Shown: positions 13,101 through 23,830, numbered from the stretch's first letter. The stretch: 64,000 bases of DNA from Limanda limanda (GCF_963576545.1 NC_083646.1:23353989-23417988), one strand, 5' to 3'. The notes: generated by a model from the letters alone, not told the origin. Made by a program: numbers and translations.

Positions 13101-13737
13101 TCCATTTTTGTGTTTTCCTACTATGTGTTATTTTAAATGTGTCTGTGAATATGGCTTTTACACTGTATACATCTGTGCTGAGGCTTCCCTATTTTGAACT
13201 CCAGTTAGTTATTGACAGTTTAGACTCTGAGTCAACTGAGTGTTTAACAATAGCTCATTCAGCGTGATAAGGATTCGTTTGGATATTAACCACCAGATAC
13301 AGCCCACCTGCATGACTCAGATTATTGGCAAGACGTCAGTAAAGCAGTGGTTAAGATCTTATTTATTTAGGCTATTTATTTTTCAAATGTTCTTTTCCCA
13401 GCTATGTTTATGTGTCTACAGGAGATTGTTTACACTGACACGAAGAGTCAGACAACACTTAAAAGAAGAATATTCAGGGCCAGATGTGTCACATCAGGAT
13501 CGAGCATATTGGAGGAGAACACAGCCCCTCTGGTTTCAATGGAAATCATCAGATACACTTTGTTTATACAGCATGGAGCCTGAGTGGTGTCCACTGTGGA
13601 ATCGGTCACTCACCTCCACCGTGCATTTGGCACAGGTATGGAAACCGCCACACGTTTCCCAGTCCCACTGCGTAAGACACACAGGCCAGCAGGAACTCCA
13701 GGGGGTTGTCCCAGCTGGGTCTTGCGTCTTTCTCCAT
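4678..13737 (-). CDS. slc6a20: Sodium- and chloride-dependent imino acid transporter (SIT1/XTRP3 type), 11 exons
   Basis: This SLC6 plasma-membrane symporter couples uptake of proline and related imino acids to Na+ and Cl-. Coding exons in transcript order: 13737-13614, 11357-11217, 10567-10476, 10380-10153, 9604-9494, 9107-8866, 8625-8463, 7505-7304, 6923-6764, 6599-6434, 4845-4678. All junctions are GT-AG, phases match, and the sum is 1797 nt (598 residues plus TAG); the human protein is about 590. TM1 carries the SLC6 signature [20 protein letters not shown] (residues 22-41). Other diagnostic stretches are [12 protein letters not shown] in the glycosylated EL2, [20 protein letters not shown] in TM6 and [16 protein letters not shown] in TM8. 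The match to SLC6A20 is closer than to SLC6A18/19, for example MEK at the start and EQLANP before TM6. The start is the only ATG before TM1, in exon 1. The donor of exon 6 sits inside a CA/GT microsatellite. No frame breaks are seen, so the gene looks functional. Confidence 0.95.
8836..8865. repeat. (TA)n-(CA)n microsatellite abutting an exon 6 splice donor
   Basis: A (TA) run at 8836-8851 is followed by a CA run ending at 8865. On the minus strand the CA run supplies the GTGTGT donor of slc6a20 exon 6, which ends at 8866. Confidence 0.8.
10074..10133. repeat. (TG)n microsatellite in slc6a20 intron 4
   Basis: About 60 bases of alternating TG, interrupted once by TATATATG-CG. It lies just downstream of exon 4 (which ends at 10153) in the minus-strand gene. 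Open frames through it encode only HT repeats and are not genes. Confidence 0.85.
11358..13613. other. slc6a20 intron 1; no further gene recognised
   Basis: A 2.26 kb intron. A 77-codon plus-strand frame at 11821-12054 lacks an ATG start (it begins TTG) and matches nothing I know. AT-rich stretches lie near 13005-13035. I see no terminal inverted repeats or RNA gene. Confidence 0.5.
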
Positions 13738-13857
13738 GGTTAAGTCCTGTGGTCTTGTCCAGGTCTGAGCTCAGCAGGGTCAGTGTGGATGAATACAGGC
13801 AGCGGATCAATGCGCAGTGCGTGGAGGTGTGTGCCGCCGCGCGCACTCGGTCTGCCA

Positions 13858-13864
13858 TTATATA
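13858..13864 (-). promoter_or_regulatory. TATA box and CpG-rich promoter of slc6a20
   Basis: On the minus strand the sequence reads GCGCTTATATAATGG, a good TATA element, 121 bases upstream of the start codon at 13737. This predicts transcription starting near 13830 and a 5' leader of about 95 bases. The surrounding 13800-13900 is visibly GC- and CpG-rich (GCCGCCGCGCGCAC, CCGCGGCCGC), unlike the AT-rich flanks. Position and sequence support a promoter; no expression evidence is available. Confidence 0.5.
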
Positions 13865-14095
13865 AGCGCACCGCGGCCGCAGCGTGGCCCCCGACTGTCA
13901 GGAGGAGGTTCCTCGGTAATAAGATTAGTTTGGCGTTACTGAATAACTTCACATCAGGCCCGGCGCCAGGATGAGGAGGCTGTTAATTGCGTTTTAAAAA
14001 TGAAATAAAATCTTTGATCTTACATGCGACAGGCATCTTAAGAAATAACATCAACATATAGAGCCAGCCAGTGTTTCGAAATCTGAGAAAACAAA

Positions 14096-14335
14096 CACTG
14101 TTATTGAGGCAGAGGAGGCATTTGGCCCACATGCCATTTTCCACACTTTGCCAGATCTGGGCCACAACATGTCGACCAAAGGAGCCAAAGGAAATATGTT
14201 CTGTGTTATTTGGGCCATATTCACCATTAGTGGGCCACGCTTAGGTTCACATCCAGATCAAATCTTGCCTAGAGCACCTCCAAAAGAGGCCCACATTTGT
14301 TTTGGGATATTTGGGCCACTCAATTTATAGAAATG
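14096..14335. repeat. GGGCCAC-type dispersed repeat upstream of slc6a20
   Basis: Several imperfect units contain TTTGGCCCACATG, TCTGGGCCACAAC, TTTGGGCCATATT and AGTGGGCCACGCTTAGG, spaced roughly 45-75 bases apart. It is the same family as at 20-230 and a non-coding repeat. Confidence 0.55.
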
Positions 14336-15233
14336 GCAATAATTCAAATTAACATGTAAAATGAATCATCATAAAGAACCCTTGGCCCAAATAACACTCC
14401 TCTGTGTTTTGGGATTGCTGTAGAAATTCATTGTTTATGTTTGTCAGCTTGACCCTTCTCACTCTATTAAAGCATAAACATGATACATGCTGACGTATAA
14501 CTGACCAGGCTGTAGCTTCTTATTAACTCATTACTCACAGCTTTGATTATCTCCCTCATAGAGATGGGATGTCCTTTGTTTTGGACTCAGATTCTTAAAT
14601 ACTATCACCATAATTCAGTCTGTACCCTTGGCAAAGGCTTTTTTTTTTTTACTTCAGGAAGCCCCTAAATACACATTTCCCTCATTAAGATAACTTGAAT
14701 GACTGTCCTAGAATACCCAAAGCATTCTTTCCCAGAATATCCATCAGATTTGATAAAGTGGGACATCTAAAACATGTTTTAAACAACTCAGTGCATATTT
14801 TGTTGCTTGAATACATCACAAACACAATTTGATAACAATTTGTAACATTGTTTTATTAAAGACATATTTATATCCTTAACAGTAATCTTGTCAGAATCCT
14901 TAGTTATTGTCATGTAATTCAATGCCAAGAGGCAGTCTTCTGATTGCCACTTTCTGTGACATCGCCACCATGAAGTCATGTAATTTCAGTCACATGATAT
15001 CCATGCTAAATTACATTCCAAGTCCTGTTGACTAGATTTTGTATGATCAGGAAATAAACAGACTGAAGCTCAGGTGTCCCACAATACCCAATGCCCCACT
15101 AGAGTCTAAAGTAAATATTTTGTTTTGATTTTCCAATCTGATTCAGTACAGAATTACAGTCATTCAAATAGATAGTGTGGACATGTGACAATTTGCCCAA
15201 TTAGCGGAATGCTCTCATTGTGTGTAACAGTAC
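14336..15233. other. Intergenic, no gene recognised
   Basis: AT-rich DNA between the repeat above and the LTR element. It holds a poly-T tract at 14641-14651 and no supportable frame. Confidence 0.5.
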
Positions 15234-15237
15234 ATAT

Positions 15238-16116
15238 TGTTGTGCAATAGGAGTAGACTTGACGTTGGCTAATTATTAATAATCATGAAATAGGATTATT
15301 AAAATAATAAAAATTATCTATCAAAAATAATTAAATTATTAATTGAAGATGATCAGTAATCAAATAACAATAAAACCACTAATGAGAAAATAGGAATTAT
15401 CAATTAGAAAGTACAAGCTGTCAATTAACAATGATAAGGTTATCAACCAAGAATAATGAAAATAATTAGTCTAAAACAATAAAATTATCAATTTAAGAAT
15501 AATACTATCTATATTAATAATTGAGAAAGGGGGGCACCACCCTGGTTACCAGGGACCAACGATGTCAAGCTATAATTATCAGTCTCATAATGATAAATGT
15601 CAAATTAATAATGTCAATATTTTAATATTAACGATTACTTAATAAACAGTGAAGGCTTCTAAGTTCGAGCACAGGCGATCATAATCCAGCTGCAATCACA
15701 TACATATGCACAAATAATCACAGACTACAGATACTTTAATTACAAAAGTATTTATTAAAAAGGGGAAATAAAGTTATAATGTTATTCAATGATTTATCAT
15801 TTTAACAAGCTCCAATATTTCAAAGGTAAACACAGCAGCAGCACTTATCACAATTCAGAAAATACATGGACAACCTGCGGTCTACCTATGTATGTCTGTC
15901 TCTATGTGTGTGTGTGTCTGTGTCAAAGTGTCTCTCTGTGTGTGTGTGTCTATGTGTGTGTGTGTGTGAAATAAAGTTAGTGTTATTTAATGATTCATCA
16001 TCTTAACAAACTCCCATATTTCAAAGATAACAACAGCAGCTTATCACAATTTAGAACACGCATGTAACCTCTGGTCCATCTATGTGTCTCTGTGTGTGTG
16101 TATCTGTCTGTGTCTA

Positions 16117-16156
<40 letters not shown>

Positions 16157-17807
16157 AGAGAGAAAAAGAAGGGGGGTGGCGATGACGCGTAGTGACATCA
16201 CATCTAAGATGGAGGCCGATCATGATTCGTGGAATCAAGGCCTAAAAACTCTCAAAATGGCGGATTGACTACAAAACAAGATGGCGGAGCCGTTATGAAT
16301 TTAGAGCCAGGATGGGAGGAGAGAGAGAGCGGAGGCGTGGCAATAATAGACTCAAAATGGTGGGTTAACTTGCGTTATTCAAGATGGAGTCTATGTTAAT
16401 GACACCATGTGGCCGGAGCGCACACTGGTGGTCGTCACATGAATTACACAAAGGAAATTTTAGACAAAGAGAATTCTTATCTCTGCTTGGCTTTGGGGGC
16501 CGAATGGTTTCCAGATGTGTTCAGCCTCTCTAAGCATAGATTTAACTATGTGACATGACCTGTATTATAAATACAGGTCAGAAGTGTGTATAGGTCGGTT
16601 TAGAAGGAGAGAGAGAGAGAGAGAGAGAAGACATGTAAGGAGAGTTCAAAGAAGCTCTTAAAAATACGTCTGAGATGAGTTAACAGTGATTCACCCCTCA
16701 GCCCTCAAGCGAGCGTTGTGGGCCGAGGTTCTGATCGGTGAAATCACTGCAGACTCACACAGACGTTAACAGTGCGGGCGGAGGCGCTTCTCGCGGCCCT
16801 ATTTACTGCAACACAAAACATTGCGATCCAACCGGAAGTAGCGGCTCGGAGTAGTGGCCGGCTAAAACAATGGAACACGGAAGTTCCATCAACAAAATAC
16901 ACTCAAGTATTAAATCAACACGCTACATATTAAAACTAACATCTGCCCAGACAACATAAGCCTCTTACTGTGACCGTGATTTCGTGGGTTGCATGCGACT
17001 TGGCGCGAATCCCCGGAGGTTCAGTGAATCGCTTGAAGTTTCTCAGACGGGCTCTCGTGAGCACCGCAGCTGGGCCGGAGCCGATCCGTTGTGCTCCGTG
17101 GCGAGATGAGGTTTCGTCTTCTTCTGCAGCAGCGGAGATCGTGCTGCCTCACAGGGACGTTCGGCTGCTTGTAGCCGTTGTAGATCGTGTGGAGAAAGAA
17201 TAAAGTAAAGTCCGTGTGGATAAGGAAACAGTCTGAGATCGTCCAGCGAGCAATTTCCTGTTTTGGTCTTTTTAAGTTAAAAACAGGAAAAGTCCTTTTC
17301 AAAATAAAAACGTCATCTAAGGTAAAAGAAGAAATGAATGAAATGAATTGAAATGAACAAAACAAATGTCTTATCGCCTCCATTAGCTACTGAGTCGTGT
17401 GGTTAGACCTCTTGAGGTCAGAAAACAACTTGAGCAGCGTGGAAAAGAAGACAAAAAGAGTCTCTTAAAAATACCGAGTTAACTAGTAGAACCCCGGAGG
17501 GGTTCTGTTGTCGCTTGGGCATCTGAGTGAAGAGAGAGAGAAGTCTGTGAGTTCAGCCCTTTTAAGTCATGTCTCAGGTGACTCCCCCCTGGGAGGAGGG
17601 GTCAGGGGTCAGTGTGGCCCTCCAGCCAATTGAGTTGTCAGGATTTGGCCCCCAGGGGCGGGCTTACCGTGGGGGACCAGGACGTGATCTTTTGCCACAT
17701 GGAGATAAGGGTCCATGCTGGGTTTTTAAATGTAAGGGGTTACCCGAGCCTGGCCTAAGGTTTTACGACCCTTTGTTCTAAGTCGGATCACTGGGCCTTG
17801 CCCAACA
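15238..17807 (-). repeat. 3' LTR of the long-LTR element (2570 bp)
   Basis: It is identical in length and, wherever compared, in sequence to the copy at 20939-23508. It contains (TG)n tracts near 15905-15968 and 16120-16152, a GA run near 16608-16627 and a GC-rich half. Five open frames of 60-120 codons occur identically in both LTRs; none resembles a known protein, and I treat them as chance. Confidence 0.9.
16206..16390. promoter_or_regulatory. Cluster of five AAGATGG/AAAATGG (YY1-like) motifs in the LTR
   Basis: AAGATGGAGG (16206), AAAATGGCGG (16254), AAGATGGCGG (16278), AAAATGGTGG (16354) and AAGATGGAGT (16381) lie within 185 bases, and again at 21907-22091 in the other LTR. The core AAGATGGCGG matches the established YY1 consensus. 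ETS-like CCGGAAGT lies near 16831. The clustering suggests a promoter or enhancer module in U3; binding is inferred, not shown. Confidence 0.45.
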
Positions 17808-17820
17808 GTCCCCCTTTGAC
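17808..17820 (-). other. Polypurine tract next to the 3' LTR
   Basis: On the minus strand GTCAAAGGGGGAC directly precedes the TGTTGGGC start of the 3' LTR. A purine run (AAAGGGGGA, 17809-17817) in this place is the usual plus-strand primer of LTR elements and supports the assigned orientation. Confidence 0.75.
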
Positions 17821-18595
17821 CTGGGAAGTGGGTCGTTACCCAGTTTCCAGGGCACGCTAGGGTCGAGAGTCCAGTGATAATCCATGAGAGGTAATCCTTG
17901 AGTGGAGTTGAAGCATTGAAAGTTAGTTCATCATGAGGCATAAATGTCTTTGAGGCATGAGTCTAAACAGAGAGAGGTAATTGTCTGGGCAGACAGAGGC
18001 TAAACAACATATATTCTAAAACACGGCGCACATTTCAATTTCACATAATGCTTATCGGCAGTTATTGTTAACATACTGATGAATTTCGGTGAAGAGTGAA
18101 ATGAAAGAAAAGTGGAAAAAGGAACAGAAGAAAATGTTTGAGTAGGTGCTGGTGTTTTGAGGTAAACATGTGTGTTATTCTGTCAAACCAAAACATTTAG
18201 AACGGCGAGTCACGTTCTGTTGTTCGCTAATCTGTGAATATATGGTAAATCCTATTTCTAGGTTTGCAAATCTACAGATATTGAAATTTTTCTGCCAAGA
18301 CTGAATTGCCAACTGTACCCGTGAGGGCTGCACAACCGTAGTGGTAACGACTTCAAAATCCTCAACGAGGTCTAAGGAGTTCACTACCTGAACATACGTT
18401 ATACAATTTACTGACAGAGGGTCTAAAGCATGCAGCTATTGATGGAGTGAGTGGTTTGAGCGGTCTTTGTTTTAAAATTGGGATTTCTTCCCCCCCCCTT
18501 TCAGGTGTGGAGGTGAGAGGGGGTTTCTGGCAGCGCCTCGGTCCTTCCCAGTCATTGAAGTCATCTTTAGGAGTGGAGAAGGAGGGCAACTGCTT

Positions 18596-20036
18596 CTAGT
18601 TTCGCCAACGGGGTTCAGTGTCTGGTCTCTTAGGGGAGCCTGGAGGAACACGTGGCACAATGTCTCTCATTGCTTCATCCACACATCTCCGTATTAATTC
18701 CTCTGTGCCAGGATGCATCCCATGTGTTGGATTTCGGTCACCATCACTATACTCCTGGTATTGATGAGGTTTCCTTTGGTTACAGCCCCTACTTCTCTGT
18801 GGAGAGGGATTCAGGTGCTGAGGTCGAAACTGTTTGTGGGGCTGGTTGAAATCCTCACCCCCTTGGTTTTGAGGGGCACCCTGTTGGAAGGGTCGTTGTT
18901 TCTGGTTCTCTTTGCTGGGGTTCATCCTGGCGTGGGGAAAGTTGTCATCTTCCAGCGCCGGGTCCACATTGAGTTGGACTTGAACTGCCAGAACCACGGT
19001 GTCGTCTTCGTTACACCCTCGGTTGTCTGGGTCGAAGCGATAAATGTCTTTTTCAAGGGGCTCTTGCCGCCGGTTGCGGATTTCCTCTCTTTGAGGGGGT
19101 GCTGAGTCATCAGTGTCTTTTGACTCGAATGTGCCACGGTACTCATCTTCGTGGCCACCATCTCTTGCACCGGGGTTGGCGGACCATCCAGGACGCGACC
19201 GTGAGTCATGGTGCGCCTCTGCCTGAGTGGCAGACTGGGAATCTCCTTCAGCCCTCCAGGACGGAGTCCTTCCGTCGTTGTGATGTGGATCAGCATGGCT
19301 CCGTGCAGGATGTGTTCCTTCTGGCTGGAGTGGATGCTTAGTGTCCGCTGGACAGGCATTTGATGTTGCCTCATAGCGGTCGCAGGTCACTGCACGTCTA
19401 GGGGTTGAGTCCTGCTCCCCCTTTGGTGTTGAGTGGGTCGGAGCGGTGGACTGCTGGGTGTGTCTGGCTCTCCAGAGCAAAGCTCCCTCTGCATGAGGGT
19501 TGTGGAGCTGTGCTCGCAGCTGTTCTCCCAGTGTCTCTGTTCCGCTGGCTCCACCGGGAATGACGTCAGCTCCTGGCCCTGTCATCAGGGATCTCAGCTG
19601 GAGGGGGGGACAGCTCTGTTTGACTGTGCCCCCCTTTCTGCTGACCTTTGACCTGCGCATGCTCCTGCACCGCCTGGTCCTGTTCTTTGCGGGTCTCGAT
19701 GATGTGCCGCAGGTGGGAGTTTTTTTCTCCTGCTCCGCTCGACATGCTGCTTGCGTGGCTATGAGCGCCTTCGCATGTTCTTGGGTCTGCAGCTCGGCTC
19801 TCTGCTGGTAGAGGAGTGTCAGTTGACCCAGAGCATGGGGTATTTTTGGATGCGGGCCAGTGGGGTTGATGAGTGCATGGACAGTTCTTGATCTTACGAT
19901 CGCAGGTACTTATTTCATACTCACTCAACTCACTCACCGCATCATTAGAAAAAAAATTACTCAGACTGGCTACAGTCTCTAATAGGACCTCTGGTCCTGA
20001 GGGAGCACTTGCCCCACGGTGTTACATGCTACTCAT
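18596..20036 (-). pseudogene. Broken gag-like frame of the long-LTR element
   Basis: A 354-codon frame (19660-18596) encodes a very hydrophilic, Pro/Arg/Gln/Asp-rich protein with TETLGEQLRAQLHNPHAEG near its start and EELIRRCVDEAMRDIVPRVP near its end. Upstream, a second frame (19937-19566) carries an Asp/Glu/Ser-rich segment and then HIIETRKEQDQAVQEH, overlapping the first in another phase, so a frameshift near 19600-19640 divides the gene. At the position matching the ATG of the related copy at 51508 there is an ATG at 20036, but a stop follows three codons later. No zinc knuckle, protease or polymerase is seen. Position after the primer site, composition and a coiled-coil-like stretch suggest gag; I cannot confirm it by homology. 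Confidence 0.5.
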
Positions 20037-20296
20037 CTTCTGAGTGCGAAAAGGCACCTGGTGGACTGCTCACGCTTGCTTAGAAAAAGTGGGTAAAACA
20101 CTTAATTAAAAAAACTACACAACAAGATGCACAGGTGAGCTTCACCCTGTGTCTATAAAGTGTCAATGAAGGATAGCTCGGTGGCTCAATCCTTAAGACC
20201 TAGTTGTTCAACAACTAGTCTCCTCAAAACTAGTCTCTCAAATCTAGTTTGTCTCCTTAAGATCAAAAAGCATGCAGAAAATCTCCTATAAAAATT

Positions 20297-20790
20297 ACCA
20301 ACTACTGAAACGCAGTCAGCAACCAACCAAAGTTACACAAAAGTCTGCTTAGCAAAGGGAATTAAGAATAAAGAAAATTCAAAGAGAAATTAGTTTCGAA
20401 CCTATGTCTCTCTTCAAAATTTTAATCATAATTATTGTGCATTGAGATACACAACCACTTATATGCTAGAAGCAACCAACCACGGATACACAATGCACTA
20501 GTATACCTGCTTGGGACAGGTGCAAAGGGATTAAAATAAAAATTTTCAAAGAGAAATAAATTCCTAGAATTATTTTTCTCTTTTCTTAAATTATTTATGA
20601 TTCTTGTGCTTCGAGAACACAACCACCGATTGCAATCTGCAGCCAATTACGGATACACCAGGCACTGGTATACCGGTTTGGTAAAAGTTCAAATGAATTA
20701 AAAATAAAACTTTGCAAAGAAGAATACATTTCCAAAACTATTTTCTTCTTCAACAACGAATCAGGATCAATACCAAATGAGAGAAAGGAA
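20297..20790 (-). repeat. 167-168 bp tandem repeat in the element's 5' leader
   Basis: Units begin AAAGAGAAAT at 20381, AAAGAGAAAT at 20548 and AAAGAAGAAT at 20716, spaced 167 and 168 bases. Each contains related phrases such as ACACAACCAC, GGATACAC and CACTRGTATACC. The last part of a further unit is visible upstream (20340-20380). The repeats lie between the primer site and gag. Confidence 0.7.
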
Positions 20791-20917
20791 AAGTTTTGAA
20801 AAAAATTAAAAATTTTCAAAAAAATTTAAATTTTTCAAAAAAAAATAAATTTCTGAAAAAAAAAAAAAAAATCTGGATTATTGTACACAGTATTATGATA
20901 CAGCTGGAGTTAGATCG

Positions 20918-20934
20918 CCTCACACGGGGCACCA
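20918..20934 (-). other. Primer binding site for elongator tRNA-Met
   Basis: Four bases inside the 5' LTR the minus strand reads TGGTGCCCCGTGTGAGG. This is the exact 17-base complement of the 3' end of vertebrate elongator tRNA-Met (CCTCACACGGGGCACCA, recalled). It fixes the direction of reverse transcription. Confidence 0.8.
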
Positions 20935-20938
20935 TTTA

Positions 20939-21817
20939 TGTTGTGCAATAGGAGTAGACTTGACGTTGGCTAATTATTAATAATCATGAAATAGGATTAT
21001 TAAAATAATAAAAATTATCTATCAAAAATAATTAAATTATTAATTGAAGATGATCAGTAATCAAATAACAATAAAACCACTAATGAGAAAATAGGAATTA
21101 TCAATTAGAAAGTACAAGCTGTCAATTAACAATGATAAGGTTATCAACCAAGAATAATGAAAATAATTAGTCTAAAACAATAAAATTATCAATTTAAGAA
21201 TAATACTATCTATATTAATAATTGAGAAAGGGGGGCACCACCCTGGTTACCAGGGACCAACGATGTCAAGCTATAATTATCAGTCTCATAATGATAAATG
21301 TCAAATTAATAATGTCAATATTTTAATATTAACGATTACTTAATAAACAGTGAAGGCTTCTAAGTTCGAGCACAGGCGATCATAATCCAGCTGCAATCAC
21401 ATACATATGCACAAATAATCACAGACTACAGATACTTTAATTACAAAAGTATTTATTAAAAAGGGGAAATAAAGTTATAATGTTATTCAATGATTTATCA
21501 TTTTAACAAGCTCCAATATTTCAAAGGTAAACACAGCAGCAGCACTTATCACAATTCAGAAAATACATGGACAACCTGCGGTCTACCTATGTATGTCTGT
21601 CTCTATGTGTGTGTGTGTCTGTGTCAAAGTGTCTCTCTGTGTGTGTGTGTCTATGTGTGTGTGTGTGTGAAATAAAGTTAGTGTTATTTAATGATTCATC
21701 ATCTTAACAAACTCCCATATTTCAAAGATAACAACAGCAGCTTATCACAATTTAGAACACGCATGTAACCTCTGGTCCATCTATGTGTCTCTGTGTGTGT
21801 GTATCTGTCTGTGTCTA

Positions 21818-21857
<40 letters not shown>

Positions 21858-23508
21858 AGAGAGAAAAAGAAGGGGGGTGGCGATGACGCGTAGTGACATC
21901 ACATCTAAGATGGAGGCCGATCATGATTCGTGGAATCAAGGCCTAAAAACTCTCAAAATGGCGGATTGACTACAAAACAAGATGGCGGAGCCGTTATGAA
22001 TTTAGAGCCAGGATGGGAGGAGAGAGAGAGCGGAGGCGTGGCAATAATAGACTCAAAATGGTGGGTTAACTTGCGTTATTCAAGATGGAGTCTATGTTAA
22101 TGACACCATGTGGCCGGAGCGCACACTGGTGGTCGTCACATGAATTACACAAAGGAAATTTTAGACAAAGAGAATTCTTATCTCTGCTTGGCTTTGGGGG
22201 CCGAATGGTTTCCAGATGTGTTCAGCCTCTCTAAGCATAGATTTAACTATGTGACATGACCTGTATTATAAATACAGGTCAGAAGTGTGTATAGGTCGGT
22301 TTAGAAGGAGAGAGAGAGAGAGAGAGAGAAGACATGTAAGGAGAGTTCAAAGAAGCTCTTAAAAATACGTCTGAGATGAGTTAACAGTGATTCACCCCTC
22401 AGCCCTCAAGCGAGCGTTGTGGGCCGAGGTTCTGATCGGTGAAATCACTGCAGACTCACACAGACGTTAACAGTGCGGGCGGAGGCGCTTCTCGCGGCCC
22501 TATTTACTGCAACACAAAACATTGCGATCCAACCGGAAGTAGCGGCTCGGAGTAGTGGCCGGCTAAAACAATGGAACACGGAAGTTCCATCAACAAAATA
22601 CACTCAAGTATTAAATCAACACGCTACATATTAAAACTAACATCTGCCCAGACAACATAAGCCTCTTACTGTGACCGTGATTTCGTGGGTTGCATGCGAC
22701 TTGGCGCGAATCCCCGGAGGTTCAGTGAATCGCTTGAAGTTTCTCAGACGGGCTCTCGTGAGCACCGCAGCTGGGCCGGAGCCGATCCGTTGTGCTCCGT
22801 GGCGAGATGAGGTTTCGTCTTCTTCTGCAGCAGCGGAGATCGTGCTGCCTCACAGGGACGTTCGGCTGCTTGTAGCCGTTGTAGATCGTGTGGAGAAAGA
22901 ATAAAGTAAAGTCCGTGTGGATAAGGAAACAGTCTGAGATCGTCCAGCGAGCAATTTCCTGTTTTGGTCTTTTTAAGTTAAAAACAGGAAAAGTCCTTTT
23001 CAAAATAAAAACGTCATCTAAGGTAAAAGAAGAAATGAATGAAATGAATTGAAATGAACAAAACAAATGTCTTATCGCCTCCATTAGCTACTGAGTCGTG
23101 TGGTTAGACCTCTTGAGGTCAGAAAACAACTTGAGCAGCGTGGAAAAGAAGACAAAAAGAGTCTCTTAAAAATACCGAGTTAACTAGTAGAACCCCGGAG
23201 GGGTTCTGTTGTCGCTTGGGCATCTGAGTGAAGAGAGAGAGAAGTCTGTGAGTTCAGCCCTTTTAAGTCATGTCTCAGGTGACTCCCCCCTGGGAGGAGG
23301 GGTCAGGGGTCAGTGTGGCCCTCCAGCCAATTGAGTTGTCAGGATTTGGCCCCCAGGGGCGGGCTTACCGTGGGGGACCAGGACGTGATCTTTTGCCACA
23401 TGGAGATAAGGGTCCATGCTGGGTTTTTAAATGTAAGGGGTTACCCGAGCCTGGCCTAAGGTTTTACGACCCTTTGTTCTAAGTCGGATCACTGGGCCTT
23501 GCCCAACA
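20939..23508 (-). repeat. 5' LTR of the long-LTR element (2570 bp)
   Basis: Same sequence and length as 15238-17807. It is followed at 23509 by ATAT, the right half of the target duplication. By the element's orientation this copy would hold the active promoter. Confidence 0.9.
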
Positions 23509-23629
23509 ATATTTTGATTTTCATTCTCAAATCGTCGTTAGAGCACATCGATCCCAGATATATATGTATCTTACAATGTGAACAGACCCGGGACCTGTTT
23601 GATCAACATCGTAAAAAGATCAGCTTCAG

Positions 23630-23830
23630 ATCCATCCATCTTATCCAGGTAGCTCAGGTATCATTCAGTCCGGCTACGTCCTGCAGACAGGAAACCAGGA
23701 GGTCCAAACCATCTGAGCTGGTCTGTTTCAATCAGAGGTGGATCTACTCTCAGCTCCTTCCAGATGTCAGAGCTCCTTTGGGCTAGCCCAGCCACCAAGG
23801 CTGCCCTTTTGTCTGGTTGTTCCAAGATCA
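23630..23830 (-). mobile_element. Short LINE-like C-terminal fragment
   Basis: The minus strand reads in one frame LRVDPPLIETDQLRWFGPPG followed by a degenerate AGRSRTE. This resembles the conserved E--V-P-L-RIERSQLRW-GH--R tail of fish non-LTR retrotransposon polyproteins. The fragment is about 65 codons long with no other domain. Confidence 0.45.

Larger units (their letters stand above)
15238..23508 (-). mobile_element. Complete LTR retroelement, long LTRs, gag-like frame only
   Basis: Two direct repeats of 2570 bp (15238-17807 and 20939-23508) run in constant register, offset 5701, with no indel seen. Both begin TGTTGTGCAATAG and end TTGCCCAACA (TG...CA). The insertion is flanked by ATAT at 15234-15237 and 23509-23512, a 4-bp target duplication. 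A tRNA primer site at 20918-20934 and a purine tract at 17809-17817 both read on the minus strand, so the right-hand LTR is the 5' one. The 3.1 kb interior carries a 165-bp-class tandem repeat in the leader and a broken gag-like frame. No protease, reverse transcriptase or integrase is visible, so it is non-autonomous. Near-identical LTRs imply recent insertion. Family assignment (Gypsy-like or retrovirus-like) is not possible without pol. Confidence 0.9.

Noticed and set aside
15900..16160. Repeats that might suggest a CRISPR array
   Set aside because: They are TG microsatellites in a eukaryotic LTR; no conserved repeat-spacer pattern.
15789..17383. Open frames of 60-120 codons repeated in both LTRs (for example 16970-17203 and 17383-17021)
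   Set aside because: They appear twice only because the LTRs are identical. Composition is not protein-like, and no family is recognised.
18652..19811. Plus-strand open frames of 65-130 codons
   Set aside because: They lie antisense to the gag-like frame, have no ATG context or domain, and are shadows of it.
20170..20215. tRNA-like phrase GGATAGCTCGGTGGCTCAAT
   Set aside because: It resembles a tRNA A-box region, but no matching B box or acceptor stem follows; it belongs to the LTR-element leader.
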